The notes below the pieces were generated by a model that was given only the letters and a program-made list of their open reading frames with translations, had not been told where the DNA came from and did not search any database. A stretch of DNA of 64,000 bases from Collybia mongolica (taxonomy: Eukaryota > Basidiomycota > Agaricomycetes > Agaricales > Clitocybaceae), in assembly GCA_013420905.1 (NCBI GenBank), contig JAAXNY010000021.1, positions 186,001 through 250,000 on the forward strand. The letters run 5' to 3'. The position numbers and the translations under genes are program-made. Positions 32,395 through 44,366 of this stretch are shown here, piece after piece (position 1 is the first letter of the stretch; every line of letters starts with the position of its first letter).

Positions 32395-35300
32395 ATGGTG
32401 AAGGGAAAGACACGATTACAAACCCATAATGCCCAGCCTGGGCCGCCCCGACGCCGAGTACAAACCGTGAGCAATAGGTCTACACGTATCCGCAAGGTCT
32501 TCACCACTGTTGCTTCTACATCACATTTGCCTGCCAATGACAATGAGCCTCAGGAATCCGGGATCGACGACATGCCATTCGGAGACACATTTGCCTCCGA
32601 GCCCATCAGCCCAGCCAACGTTGATAATCCCGCAGGAATACACATACGTGTGAAGGCCAAACGATATCAGAATTCGGTGTGTATTGGTTCCGCAATCACA
32701 GGAATTACATCTGATCTTAACTCAAGGATGCTCCGCTTGTGACTTGGAAACAATATCGGCAGGAGTACCTGGACGCTTGCCTTATGTTGGATGGCCGCAG
32801 TCGACATAACGGTTATTGCGCAGGTGCCTCGTGCCGACGACCAGGTCCAATCTTCCGCTGTGGGGACTGTTTTGGATATGGCCTCTATTGCAAAGCATGT
32901 ATCATTGAGGGCCATCGCACTGAGCCACTGCATATTATAGAGGTATGTAGATTACTGCGCCGTTCCGAACATAAGTACATTTTGATCTTCTTACAGGAGT
33001 GGAAGAACGGTTTCTTTCAACGGACCACATTGCAGAATTTGGGTCTACGCATGCAACTAGGACACCAGCTGCGGTCCTCTTGCCCATTTCGTCACCAGGG
33101 CCACAAAGATTTCGTCGTCCTTCACATCAATGGGATCCATTCCATCAATGTTGACTTCTGTGGTTGCGATGGTGCGCCGGCACCTCGTGAACAGCTTTTG
33201 GAGGTTGGTTGGTGGCCATCAACACCACTCGAACCACAATCTGCCGCATCTATGGCCGTTCTTCGGTCCTTCCATATCTTAAATCTCCAAGGCCAGATCG
33301 CTCCAACTGATTTCTACCGAGCGTTGGAACAGATGATGGTTGGCAATGGTCTATCAGATGTACCTGTAAGTCTATCTACCAAATCTACCATTACGACGAC
33401 CCATATATATTTCCCCAAGGATCGCCTATCTCAGTGGATGATAATGGTGCGGGAGTGGCGGCACATCAAGATGGCAAAACGTGCGGGACGTGGTCAGGAC
33501 CCAATGGGGATAGAAGGAACATCTCAAGGCGGACTTTCAATACCATGCCGTGCCTGTCCGATCCCCCATGTCAACATCCCTGAACGATGGGAAGACATCC
33601 CTCCTGAGAAGCGGTGAGTATGAAATGGTTCCTATCGATGCGTAACCTTACTGAACACAATTTTAAGATGGCTTTATGCACTCATCCTATCAGAAGATGC
33701 CAACTTCAAGCAGAAAGCCCGGCTACGTTCTGACAATGCGAAGGACCCTCCATTGGGCCCAGGGTGGGGAACATTTGTCGAAAACAACGCTTATCTACAA
33801 TATATCGCACAGTATACTGATCAAGAGGAGGTGACGTTATCCATGCATGTATTCTTTCAAAACCTTTACAAACGACCCCTATAGATATCGCATTGTGTCG
33901 GCTTTGCAGCGTTATGGTATGCCAACAGCAAGAAGTCAAAGGGGTTGCGGGCGACGGGTGTTGGCTCTGTTAGTTGCGCTCGCCAGGGGATGTATCGACC
34001 GAATGGCATGGGGGATCTCCAAAAGGGCGAACGGTACATTATGATTGTCCTGTGCATCTCCCCTCTGTTCATCGTCGTCTTTCAGATATTCAAACATGGA
34101 TTATTTATTTTTCGCTAGCATAGCTGGAACATTTATCCAACTCCTCATCCTTTCATACGACATCGCGTGCCAATGGGCATTAAACATCTTCGCCCGAATG
34201 AATGCACCTGGCATGCCTGAGTCACTCCGGCTGCCCACATCAACATCCCTGCGGACGTTCGTCCCGAAATTTCATCTTCCCGCACATAAAGTGAAATGTC
34301 ATGCTCCGTTCTCATTCAACTTTGCCCCGGGGGTAGGACGGACAGATGGTGAGGGGGTGGAAAGGAATTGGTCCATACTTAATGGCATCGCATCGTCCGT
34401 CTCAATGATGGGTCCAGGTGGGCGCTGGGATACACTGGATGACTTTTGTAACTTCGCCAACTGGAGAAAGACCATTTCATTGCGTGAGCGCCCTAGGAGC
34501 TAAATTGTCCAACCCTATTCTAATATGTTCCGAGCTAGCATCGGAGCTTCTCCGGAAGATGACGACTGCTATTCCTCAAGCCATTGTTCATCACCGAGCA
34601 CTTTCCGCGTTTACCGAGAGCCTTCAAGCTGAACATGCTGACCAACTTGTGCAATGGGAGATCCAGGTGCAGAAGTGGGAGCTAGATCATACGTTACCAT
34701 GCCCCTATGAACTGCCAGAACAAAGTGCGTCTCCATGTTGTCAGGGAGGTTTTTTTTGCTGATGAAACATGTAGAGGTTACCTTTCCGGAGGTGATGCGA
34801 CGGCTGTCTCAAGAAGAGCATGAAAGGGTTGCGAAGGGTGAAGCACCGCCTTCTGTAGATGGAGTGAGTCCTAGTGCATTTGTGGCCGAAGCGCTAGAAC
34901 TCGAAGAAGCTCAGTATGTCAGTTATGACCAAGTATTTGGCACGGTCACTGATTTACAACCTAGACATGCGCTTCTGGCTGATCTGAGGACCGCAACAAC
35001 AGCAAGCCAACAAACTTCGACTCAACGACGTCGAACAACTTTACTTACGAGGATTCAAAAACTCGATCCTGTTCGGCATAAATACATGCCTGGACTTGGA
35101 GCACATTTCCCTGGACTACCTGAAACAACAGATGAGGTATCGACGTTGACGCCAGAGTGTATTTCACTCCACCTTCCATCCTCCCTTGCCCCTGACCAGC
35201 GTGCGTTGGTATGTATGGCCGATATTCCACTAATCGAGGACCAACTTCGTTTTGCCCAAGCATGTGAGGCCCTGACGATGCTTCGGTGCCAGCTCATGAA

Positions 35301-36164
35301 ACGAACATACGCAAGCCGGTATAAAAGTCAGAATGTCTCCTCGCAACGCCACTATACCCGATTCCTGACGCTTCAAGAGCATGTCGAGTCCAAAATTAAG
35401 GTAGCCTGTCGACGGTATCGCATGGCACGGTCTGCTGTACTTAGCTTGCGGGGACCTGGGGAGTGGGAGGATACTTTGCGAGAATTACACCCAAACGATG
35501 TACGAGGGTTAAGTGAAAAAGCGCTTGCTGACGAAGAACAGGAAGAGACCAGGAAAGCGCATGCGATGGCTGGGTTGAACAGCGAGCACATTGCAGAAGA
35601 AGGTCTCATCAATTTACCAGCAACGACATTCAACCCCCAGTTGGCTATTGGCGAGGGTCATAGGACATTATCGTGGATTTGGTACTCGACGACAGGGAAG
35701 GAGTTCGACAAGGGCTTTTCGACAGAATCCCGTGCGTCGCTATATTCTGAACCTAACCAGGAGCTAATCGACACTATGAAGACCTCCGTGTTGAGTGGCT
35801 GAAATCTCGTGCAAGAGCTGCTCGGTGGAAAGAAGAGATCCAGCTACTCGAGGAAGAGATGCGCCGCTCCATTCAGTTCTGTGCATGGAAGGCAAATTGG
35901 TGGGAGGAGCAAGCTGGCCGCCGGACGCTGGTATCTGCGCATCTTGCGGAAGGGATCGCCGCTTACGCTGCGGAGAATGCAACTGCGGAGCGTCGCCGGT
36001 TGATATCCTGGTCAAGACATTGGGAGGCTGTACGGCAACGAGCAAAGTTAGTTTTACAAAACCATTTAAGCGGTCGCGAAGAAGGGGCCGAGATGGGCGC
36101 ATTGGAAATTGAGATCGAGGATGAAGATGATGAAACTCCAATATTTGATATAGATGATACATAG
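32395..36164 (+). CDS. KDZ transposase with CxC2 cysteine cluster, multi-exon
   Basis: This transposase mobilises the KDZ element. After a basic, disordered N-terminus (from MVKGKTRLQTHNAQ) and an intron at about 32680-32730, a CxC2-type cluster follows (CAGASCRRPGPIFRCGDCF, then YCKACIIEGH). The KDZ core comes next: PLGPGWGTFVEN, ISHCVGFAALWYANSKKSKG, GMGDLQKGER|YSNMDYLF across an intron, SYDIACQW, FVPKFHLPAHKVKCH, GVGRTDGEGVERNWS and MGPGGRWDTLDDF. The C-terminal part is helical (YEDLRVEWLKSRARAARW, EEEMRRSIQFCAWKANWW) and ends in an acidic tail. Roughly nine exons can be joined. One junction near 35732-35760 needs a 29-bp intron, shorter than usual, so that boundary is unsure. No disabling change was seen. 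Confidence 0.9.
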
Positions 36165-36237
36165 TTTTTGTTATGTAATTTGCACCCGAATCGTAGCACC
36201 GGGTTATGAAATACAATAGATCTCGTCGACAGGTAGT

Positions 36238-37170
36238 GGTATTATAACATGTCCGGGTTGTTATGGAAGCCAAAATTCACCAACCAGTGGGCAGGAGCGG
36301 CAACGCTGCCATCATGCTGATCGAGTTATAAGGGAATCTCTTCAATGGGAGGGGCATTATAACATGAGTCCACAAGGAGAGTATACCCACGGAAGCTGTT
36401 ATAATACGATTGAACAAGGGGACAGTCACAAAGCGGGGTTATAGCATGGGTGAAGAGCGAGAGAGTGGAGACGAGGCGTTATAACACAATTAAACAAGTG
36501 GATAGTCGTGAAGCGGGGGTTATAACGTGTGGGCAAAGAGTGAGGGTTATAACATGGGCGAAGAGTGAGAGAGTGACGATGAGGCGTTATAACATGGTTG
36601 AACACGGGGATAGCAGGGGTTATAATGTGGGCAAAGGGCGAGAGCGCAGCGATGAGGCATTATAACACAGGCATAGTTGCGAACCGGGGTTATAACGTGT
36701 GGGCGGAGAGCGAGGGTTATAACGTGGGCAAAGAGTGAGAGAGTGGAGACGAGGCGTTATAACACGATTAAACAAGTGGATAGTCGCGAAGCGGGGGTTA
36801 TAACGTGTGGGCAAAGAGAGAGGGTTATAACATGGGCAAAGAGTGAGAGAGTGACGATGGGGCGTTATAACATGGTTGAACACGGGGATAGCGGGGGTTA
36901 TAATGTGGGCGAAGAGCAAGAGCGCGGCGATGAGGCATTATAACATGATTAAACACGGGCATAGTCGCGAACTGGGGTTATAACGTGTGGGCAAAGAGCG
37001 AGGGTTATAACGTGGGCAAAGAGTGAGAGAGTGGTGGTGAGGCGTTATAACACGATTGAACACAGGGATAGCGGGGGTTATAACATGGGCGAAGAGCTGG
37101 AGAGTGGTGAGTTATAATCAATTGTGCTGTAGAAGCTCATTGCCAGGACAGTGGGACGTTATGACGTCCC
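36238..37170. repeat. Right subterminal TTATAA array of KDZ copy 1
   Basis: About 23 copies of TTATAA are arranged as GGGTTATAACGTG and GCGTTATAACA. A higher-order unit of about 280 bp repeats from 36476, 36754 and 37042 (GCGTTATAACACRATT..). The array ends in GTGGGACGTTATGACGTCCC next to the terminus. It mirrors the left array in motif but not in spacer sequence. Confidence 0.88.
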
Positions 37171-37212
37171 GTTCTACATTTCGTGGATTATGTTACAATA
37201 CATCTACACGGA

Positions 37213-38386
37213 CTGTTGTCCTGTTACAGTGTATTTTATGGTATGTCAATATTTGAAATTTTGAGTGTACCCTGAATCATACCAATGTTAGGCATCTTCG
37301 CAGTTTTCTATGGATATTCAATCAGGAGATACTCGTTTGTGTTTCCTCCCAATATCTTCTGGGGGCACAATGAGTTATAACTTCTTGTGATAGGAAAACA
37401 AACCTGGGCTCAGCTCCTGATGTTTTTATGCAGTACTACAACATTTCTTCTGGTGACAGTTAATGAAGGAATTCTCCTTGCAGTCATTGGCATATATATT
37501 GACATGATGTTGAATAAATATCAGAGCCTACCTTTATCAGAGAGGCTCGTGTTGACATGGTGGAAGCTGAAAAAACTCACGACTGCATTACAATCTATCA
37601 CACTGATTATTGTGAGTGACGCTTTCTAAAAGGGTTCTCAAAGGCCTGTATGCTAATCTTTATTCAAGCTAGTATTCAATGACGCTATTGTTGTCTGGAG
37701 GGCATTTGTTCTCTTACAACGTAAGCGCTGGCCAGTTATGATCCTGCCTCTATTCCAGTTTCTTGGCTTTGTTGGTACGTTAGAATTTTACAATGTTCAC
37801 TGTTGTCATCATACAATTTTACAGTGGCTTCTTGCGGATATCTCATCTCGACGGGTTCAAGCATTAGGAGGGATGGAACCAATGCTCGTAAAGCGCTTAA
37901 CAATGGTCTGAATGCAGCCCGGCTCGGTTTGTCCCTTGGGACCAACCTAACAGCCACTGCAATCATTGGTTATGTGTATTGGTAAGCTACTTGGCCTTTT
38001 ACCCAATTTTGACTCAGATAATATAGGCTTCACCGAAGAGACATGTTTGGAGGGTTGGGGAAACACAAGCCAACTCGTGCTGAGCAGGTGCTAGCTCTAC
38101 TTGTAGAATCTGGAGTTGTGTTTAGTATACTTCAAGTAAGTCCACATTCAAACCTTTGATCTGATATATATAAATATAATGATGCATCTAGGCAATAAAT
38201 TTTGCATTTGTGTTCTTTCCTGGATATTGGAACCCAGACAACACAGACATTGGGGGATATTTTGACTCCTTTTTTCTATACACCTATGTTGGATTTGCAG
38301 TTAGGATATGTTTACTTTTGGTCAAAATTTTCTTGACAAATAAGGTCTCCTTTACAGGCAATCTATCCGACTATGATGGTTGTGTT
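37213..38386 (+). pseudogene. Middle exons of the disrupted multi-helix membrane gene
   Basis: Continuing from the 5' exon, several exons read as hydrophobic helices: SVFYG then IFAVFYGYSIRR, LLMFLCSTTTFLLVTVNEG, NDAIVVWRAFVLLQRKRWPV, LGLSLGTNLTATAIIGYVYW and KPTRAEQVLALLVESGVVF. The final block is AIYPTMMVV, cut by the hAT-like element. Introns are about 50-75 bp. I recognise the family as a common seven-helix hypothetical membrane protein of Agaricomycetes with no known ligand or function. The coding exons seen here carry no stop, so the gene was probably intact when hit. Confidence 0.75.
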
Positions 38387-39796
38387 CTGTACTTTACACT
38401 CCCCCACATGTCCTTGCGGACTCCGCGCGGACTGCAAAAGTCCGTGCGGACTCCGCACGGACTCCGTACAGACTCCGCAAGGACAGCACAAAGTCCACAC
38501 GGACTCTGCACGGACTCCGCGCGGACTCCGTGTGGACTCCACAGAGTCCGCGCGGACTCACTTACTTTCTTTTATTATGAAGCACTTACTTACTCTTTTA
38601 CTTACTAACAATCTATATAATTAATAGAATAAAACATATATTATTACTAAGTATAATACATATATGATAAAATAATTTAATATAGGCGGGGGCGGGGGCC
38701 TCCGCCCCCCCGTCGTCCTCGTCGGCCCCCGCGACGTCGTCAGCGGCCTGGGTTTCAGCGGCGGCGGCACTGGCCGCTTGTCTTGTCGTTGTCTCCGTTG
38801 TCCTTAGTCGTCGTTGTCCTCGTTGTCCTCGTTGTCCTTAGTCGTCGTCATCCTCGTGGTGGTGGTGGTCATCTTTGTTGTAGTTGTCGTCGTCGTCGTC
38901 GCGCCGTTGTTAGTGCCGCCGCTGCCGCTGCTGTTGCCGTCGTTGCCGCAGGCCTCGTCGGCACTGTTGCTGCTGTTGCTGTTGCTGTCTTCGTCGTTGT
39001 CGTTGTCGTTGCCGCCTTCCTCCTGTTGCTGTTGGCGGCCGTATCCTTCGTTTCGAGTTCCTGAAGTGGGGAGGGGGGGACGCGCTGCGTGGTGAGCGTG
39101 TGGGTGAGCGGCGGTGTACGACTCACCTGGTTCTGCCCCTCGGGGCGCCCTTTCCTCGTCGTCCCCTCGTTCCGCGTCCGTTTCTATCCTTCTCCCCACA
39201 CCGTCTTGTGCGTCGTCATGTTGATGTCGGTTGGCGTTCGATGCGTTGGCATTGGCGGCGTGGGTGCGTTGGCGTTGGTGTCGGCGTTGGCGGTTTTGGC
39301 GGGCGTCGTTGATGTGGTTGAAAAGAACCAACGAAGACGTGGCAACGGTAATGTGACCATTGCACGTGCCTCGTAATCATGTGACCTAAGTCCGTTGACT
39401 TGAGGCCAGTGATTCTGTAGCTAGAAATGCCCGCCTTGCCCAACGGTTATGAACGCCAAACATATGACGTAATGTTCGTGCCTTTACGCGTTCGAACCTA
39501 GTCGGATGCAAGTTTTTCACCGCCGTTATGTTATGTTATTAATAACAAATAGTATATATAATTTGTGTAAATAAAATTTATATTACTAATCCGATTAGTA
39601 ATCGACTGGGCGCGCGGACTCTGCGAGCTGTCCGTCCGTGCTAGTCCGCGTGTCCGCGTAAAATTACGCGGATTGATGCGGACTCGGTGCGGACACGGAT
39701 TCTTGTCTGGCTGACGGTCCTGCCAAATGAGTCCGTGCGGAGTCCGTGTGTCCGCACGGAGTCCGCACGGGTTATGTGGCTTAGTGTAAAGACCTC
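38387..39796. mobile_element. hAT-like non-autonomous transposon (1410 bp) with 8-bp target duplication
   Basis: GTTGTGTT occurs immediately on both sides (38379-38386 and 39797-39804), the 8-bp duplication typical of hAT elements. Removing the element and one copy restores the host reading frame (..PTMMVVLISNRLTLDD..). The ends share CTTTACACT and CCACAT in inverted orientation. Inside each end lie 150-180 bp of GCGGACTCCG / CGGAGTCCGC palindromic repeats (38408-38560 and 39610-39775). The core contains a GTC/GTT-rich low-complexity stretch (38790-39020) and no transposase, so mobility would need a helper. Confidence 0.85.
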
Positions 39797-40015
39797 GTTG
39801 TGTTGATAAGCAATCGTCTCACTCTAGATGATATTCCTTCGATAAAGGCTTCTACTTCCTTGCAAATTGGAGATGGAGTAGATTCCGATCATCCACAAAC
39901 CCTACAGTTTGCCTTGCTGGACTTGTCTACAAGTAGCGTCCCAGTATTACAGGGGGTAAGGAGAGGTGAGAAAAATGCGTGCATCTTTTCAACCGTAACT
40001 TGGCTAACCTGGTGA
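39797..40015 (+). pseudogene. 3' exon of the disrupted multi-helix membrane gene
   Basis: The frame resumes after the hAT-like element with GTTGTGTTGATAAGC and reads LISNRLTLDDIPSIKAST, then QTLQFALLDLSTSSVPVL, a polar cytoplasmic tail. The frame stays open to a stop near 40013. Together with the parts at 26005-26124 and 37213-38386 it completes one gene carrying two transposons. Confidence 0.65.
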
Positions 40016-40807
40016 CAATTTCGCAGAAAGCTGCACCGCATCAATCACGGTATGTAGACAAGATAGTCGCAGAAGCATTACAGTTTAATCGTGTATGGGT
40101 GTCCCTTGGTTTGACCATATCATTTCCGTTGCTCATAATGGTACGAACAATAGAAGAACCCCTCTGAACATGTAATTTCTCTGCAGTTGGCCGAGCTTCA
40201 CAGCCAGGGCATGCTTTGAAGGGGCGAATACATTGAAAGGAGTTGTAGAAATGAAAGACTACATGGCAGCTATGGGGAAATGTGACCTAAAAGACAGTAC
40301 TTTATGCCAGGTGTCACAAATATTGTTCCCTCAGAGCTAACACTCTGAAGCCTTTCCTCGTACAATGGGTCGAGTTGGGAATACATTGAATGGGTAGATC
40401 AGATCTGCAGTCTTCCAGACAAGGGACCCCCTCCAAAGCCTATGCTACCAACGGACAACCTCTGGATGTGGCATCGCAGCATGTTGTGCAGGGAGATGAA
40501 CATACATTGGGTACATACCTGGAGGAAATTTGGTTGACAATTCTGTGTGCATGTGTTATGGACTATGTTGACAGGATGCATGAGATTGAGTCGCTGATAT
40601 GCGGATGGCCAGACAATAGAAACCACAATGAAGATCCCCAACATTGATGTTATGGAATATTGAATGGTGTGTTAGTTAATGTATGTGGAGCTAAATTAAT
40701 AGATGTATCCTTACTTATGGTGCTTGGGTTTGCTGACGGAGGGCAATATAATACCAAGGCACCAGATCAGACTTTTCAGGTTGAACAAAGCATGTGTTTT
40801 TCATTTT

Positions 40808-40850
40808 GTCTGTACTTTACACTGAGCCACATGTCCTTGTGGACTCTGCA
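40808..40850 (+). repeat. Solo end of the hAT-like family
   Basis: TCTGTACTTTACACT, then GCCACATGTCCTTG and TGGACTCTGCAC, match the left end of the element at 38387 over about 43 bp and then stop. No second end is nearby, so it is an isolated terminal fragment. Confidence 0.7.
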
Positions 40851-42459
40851 CACAAAATACGCCATACTTAATGCGTCTGAACAATCAGCCTAACTACCAA
40901 AAGACTACCCTCAGTACAAGGCATCACTCCACTCATATTACAAGTCCTACGTTGCATCTGTCGGCAACTTATCTCGTTGTGGGGAGCGTCTGAAACTTCC
41001 TAGCCTTGCAGCTCATACATCACCTCATCCACTGTGCACGCTTCATCCATGTTCGGCTCTGGAATCCCCGAGAAGTGTTGAACTCGATATTCTGTGGCTA
41101 GTATCGAGAGGATTCATGTAAAACATGTTAACTGGGAGACGGGACCAGTGAGGTTTCCTTGGACATCGTCAAATAGTCACCATGATTAGAACAAAATTCT
41201 CTAGTGTGGTATCTTGCTCACAAGGCAGTAATGGGATGTAACAGTGGGGAAAGTGCACTTCCCTGGACGGGATGATCGTTTGGAAGAGGAAAGGTGAAAA
41301 GTTCGGCTGATATAAAATTTATTCCGAATCATAGCAGTATACAGTGGGGGACCGCAGCCGGAGGTATCAAGATCCGTCGGTTTCACAATAACTGCTGGAC
41401 AGCGGAATTACTCATTATATCGACTCTTGCCCACAATCAAGAATTGTAAAGTGGTTGGGGATCGCAGGATAACCTGTGTTCGCGACTGTTGAATCCACTT
41501 AATGCCTCCTCTTACAGTAGCTCGGAGACGGGTACACAAGATACCGGACGGAGAAGATGAGAGAAAAAGGGATGTGCGGAATAAGAAACCGGAAACTTGG
41601 GAAAGCCTAGCTTTGACACCTGTGGCATGCATGTGAGAACAGAAAATACTCACATGTGAGAATTGCGGGTATACAGGCATGAAAAATCCACTCTTAAGTC
41701 CTTGTAGCTCTCGACCTGCTATCATGGGGGTTACTCAAACAATGGCTGACATCACCCAGGGCATGAGAGCATGAGCTAAGCAAAGGGGGGGGCGGCACGT
41801 GGTGGACTTACAGATGTATAGCTCCAACAATGATGACACGCGTGCCTTGTCAGACACTGGTACTGGAGGTATGGCAAGAACGACGTGGCGCTGTGACGGG
41901 ATGAGAGAACGTGAGCACTAACAAGCTTTATAAAATTGCCTGGGGTAGCAGGACCGCTTTGAAGCGAAAGTCGGTCAACGGGGCCAGAAGTTTGAAACTG
42001 GATGTATGTATATGCCATCACTGTAGCACCGCCTCACATCATGATCAGGCAATGAGCAGGCCTTCTAGTGAGACTCGGAGTATAGGATGTATCTGAAAAG
42101 TATTTGGGAGAATTGAACAACATTTCGGACGCTGATGTGGGAACAGACCATCGAAAATGATCATATGCTTGGAGTTGAAGACAGTGGTAAAACACGTGGC
42201 TGTGTGTATGCCAAGCAACTGGTCCGATGTTCTGGGGACACGTGGCGCTGGGTTTTCGCCCTCATGCTACTGTAATGATATTTCAATACTCTCGCATTGA
42301 TATCACACGGAAGTCAAGCCATGTTAAGACAGTGTTTTAGTTGTCTATCATTTCAATTTATTTCAATTGTTTTTCGGCATGTTCTCAAACACCATCACTT
42401 GTGTTAGGATTGACCTGTATATATAGCTTAGCTTGGTATTGTTTTGCTTCTTTCATTGT

Positions 42460-42530
42460 TCTATTGTTCTATTGTTCTATTGTTCCATTGTTCTATTGTT
42501 CCTTTGTCTATTGTACTCTACTATTGTTCC
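42460..42530 (+). repeat. Microsatellite of TTGTTCTA units
   Basis: About seven slightly varied copies of ATTGTTCT lie in a row (with TTCC and TTTG variants). Confidence 0.85.
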
Positions 42531-43056
42531 TACAGGTATATAGGTGTAGAGTAGCTCGTTCTGGAGTCCCCAGTTTCTTACTCAGGACTCCAGGTTAGTA
42601 CTCACTTATATTAGTGAATATACTAGTTTCTTACTCAGGACTCCAGCTCTAGGCTTCCACCTTTAACAACTTGATCATCTCCGCTTTTGTTGCTCTGATG
42701 GTCAATTAGGTGCATAGTTCACATTTACAGAGGCACGTTCCCAGGCCTCTAGCTGCGTCATCTACTACAGACTCTATTTCTGTACTATTAAGAAGAATTA
42801 ATGCCAGAATCTGATTGCTGCCAGGGAGGGCAGTTCGTCATGGACATCATTGTTCTATCTGACGGCCTGTGATGCCAAACTCACCTCATACACATCTCCA
42901 ACCAACAGTGCCGGGTTACAGCACTAAGTCGTCACATGGGATTCCAATCAAACACCGTGACATTCAAAAAGCTTTCTACCGACGGAAGGAATGTTCATCA
43001 TCTCCAGTATGTTTGATACATAAATCCCCAGGAAGAATATGTGATCCCCATTCCAC

Positions 43057-43401
43057 ATAGGTCAGTGGCTACATCATCCATTCATCCCATTCCTTTTGTA
43101 CGCTTTCGTCCATGCACGCATTACCAACTATATCATTGACGATGTGGCTACCGACCCACACACTGGAAACTCCATCCTTTACTTGCCAACTACAGATTGG
43201 AACACTGCAACGCATTGTCAAGTAGGAACCTGTGTTTCTCAGCCGGACGGGAGTCGTGTCTATGGTGGCACATGGCACGAGGGTACTGTAAGTCCTCATA
43301 TTCCGCTTTCCTCTCAACCTTGGGATTCACTTTGTCAATTCTCGTGGAGTTCTTTCCTCAAAATTTGCACACCCCACTCATGGCCACAGTTCAGTTTGCT
43401 G
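43057..43401 (+). pseudogene. Ectodomain/single-helix protein gene, copy i, start lost and 3' end missing
   Basis: This is the first of three tandem paralogues. At the position of the start codon in copies ii and iii (ATGGTTCCGTGGC) it has ATAGGTCAGTGGC, so the ATG is gone. Exon 1 still reads ARITNYIIDDVATDPHTGNS and the block TATHCQVGTCVSQPDGSR, ending at GTAAGT (43288). Exon 2 (43350-43401) reads FFPQNLHTPLMATVQF. After the next intron the sequence stops matching. The frame at 43640-43790 (FTYMFPSTEHALCLHT) belongs to something else. The signal-peptide part is degraded. Confidence 0.75.
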
Positions 43402-44366
43402 GTTTGTTTTGGATTTTACCTACCTGTTGCATACAACCAAGTTGATAGAGTCAGAAACATACCCTTACCCACGAACTGGACAACTCTAGTCATCAGTGTT
43501 TATACAAATTTCTTTTCGTGCTTGTACAAGTCCGAAAAGTGTGCAAACAAACGGCTGAAAAGCTATGTCTGAATTTCAACAAGTTCTCAATGCAAATTTG
43601 TTTGAAATTTATTGCTTCTCCAGTAGTGTGCTTAACAACATGTTGACTGGTCTCAGGATATCCCCACAGCCTTCACCTACATGTTTCCGAGCACAGAACA
43701 TGCACTGTGTTTACATACCATCGCTGTTGCCATCACAGATGGTGACAACATAATTCGGAACTATGGGCCGACTTTTGATATGTAGGATCAACTTACAGGT
43801 GAACTTCATACTCAATACATTCCTGAAGACCAACTACAAACCTAGTTTGGGTATTGGAGCTGTATTGTGATGCCACACATAGGAAAAACTTTCAGAGGAA
43901 ACTTGCAGACTTGTCATCAAGCCGAAAAGTGCCGGAAAGTGCCGAAAAGCGAACAAGAAATTTGTCATCTTACTGATGGCCTACTATCCATGAGCATGTG
44001 CACTTTGAGTCATGCGCCGCTGGAGATCAGTACAGCTCGCTACATACCACAGGTACATAGAGAATCAGAGTTCTTCTGCGCTGATACAACCTCACGAGAA
44101 CCGTTGGTTGGTTTGTGATGTTTCTATTTGGTGGTTCGACCACTATATATGATGTATCACACCAATAATAGACTCTATCATCTGGCTATCAATACAGGTG
44201 CGATCGGATCACATCAATTTAAGATATTTCCCACTTTCATGATATTTGTGTTCAGAATCACGATGCAAGATGAACATTTCATCTGCATTTGATGGAAGAA
44301 ATTCTCGTTATCTCCAGGCGCATTCATACATAAATCCCCAGGAAGAATACATGACCCTCATTCCGC

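Larger units (their letters stand above)
26125..37212 (+). mobile_element. KDZ-superfamily DNA transposon, copy 1 (about 11.1 kb)
   Basis: KDZ (Kyakuja-Dileera-Zisupton) elements are large DNA transposons, abundant in Agaricomycetes, with a transposase usually fused to a CxC cysteine cluster. This copy has related inverted ends: near each end are CCACGAAA and then CGTCATAACGTCCCACTGTC. About 1 kb of TTATAA-rich subterminal repeats lies at both sides. It carries the KDZ transposase (32395-36164), a small basic-region gene (31367-32106) and an accessory gene on the opposite strand (27449-30160). It is flanked by CTGTTG and inserted in the first exon of a membrane-protein gene. The exact left end is uncertain by a few bases because the outermost bases of the two ends do not match. 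Confidence 0.88.
40016..43056. other. Stretch without a confident gene
   Basis: A 85-codon plus-strand ORF (40390-40647) and a 105-codon minus-strand ORF (41408-41725) match nothing I know. The direct repeat AGTTTCTTACTCAGGACTCC occurs at about 42571 and 42625. A TTGTTCTA microsatellite lies at 42460-42530. The 3' part (42900-43056) is duplicated upstream of the ectodomain gene copies. Confidence 0.4.

Noticed and set aside
26178..37170. Regularly repeated short motifs that might suggest a CRISPR array
   Set aside because: The repeat is six bases, irregularly spaced, at transposon ends in a eukaryotic genome.
38783..39376. Val-rich and Thr/Asp/Asn-rich ORFs inside the hAT-like element
   Set aside because: They are translations of a GTC/GTT low-complexity stretch, open in several frames at once, with no domain.
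39480..39500. GCGTTCGAACC, similar to a tRNA B box
   Set aside because: No A box, anticodon arm or acceptor stem could be folded around it.
43565..43790. ORF with FTYMFPSTEHALCLHT as the 3' part of ectodomain copy i
   Set aside because: It does not match the corresponding exon of copies ii and iii; it is a different fragment of unknown origin.
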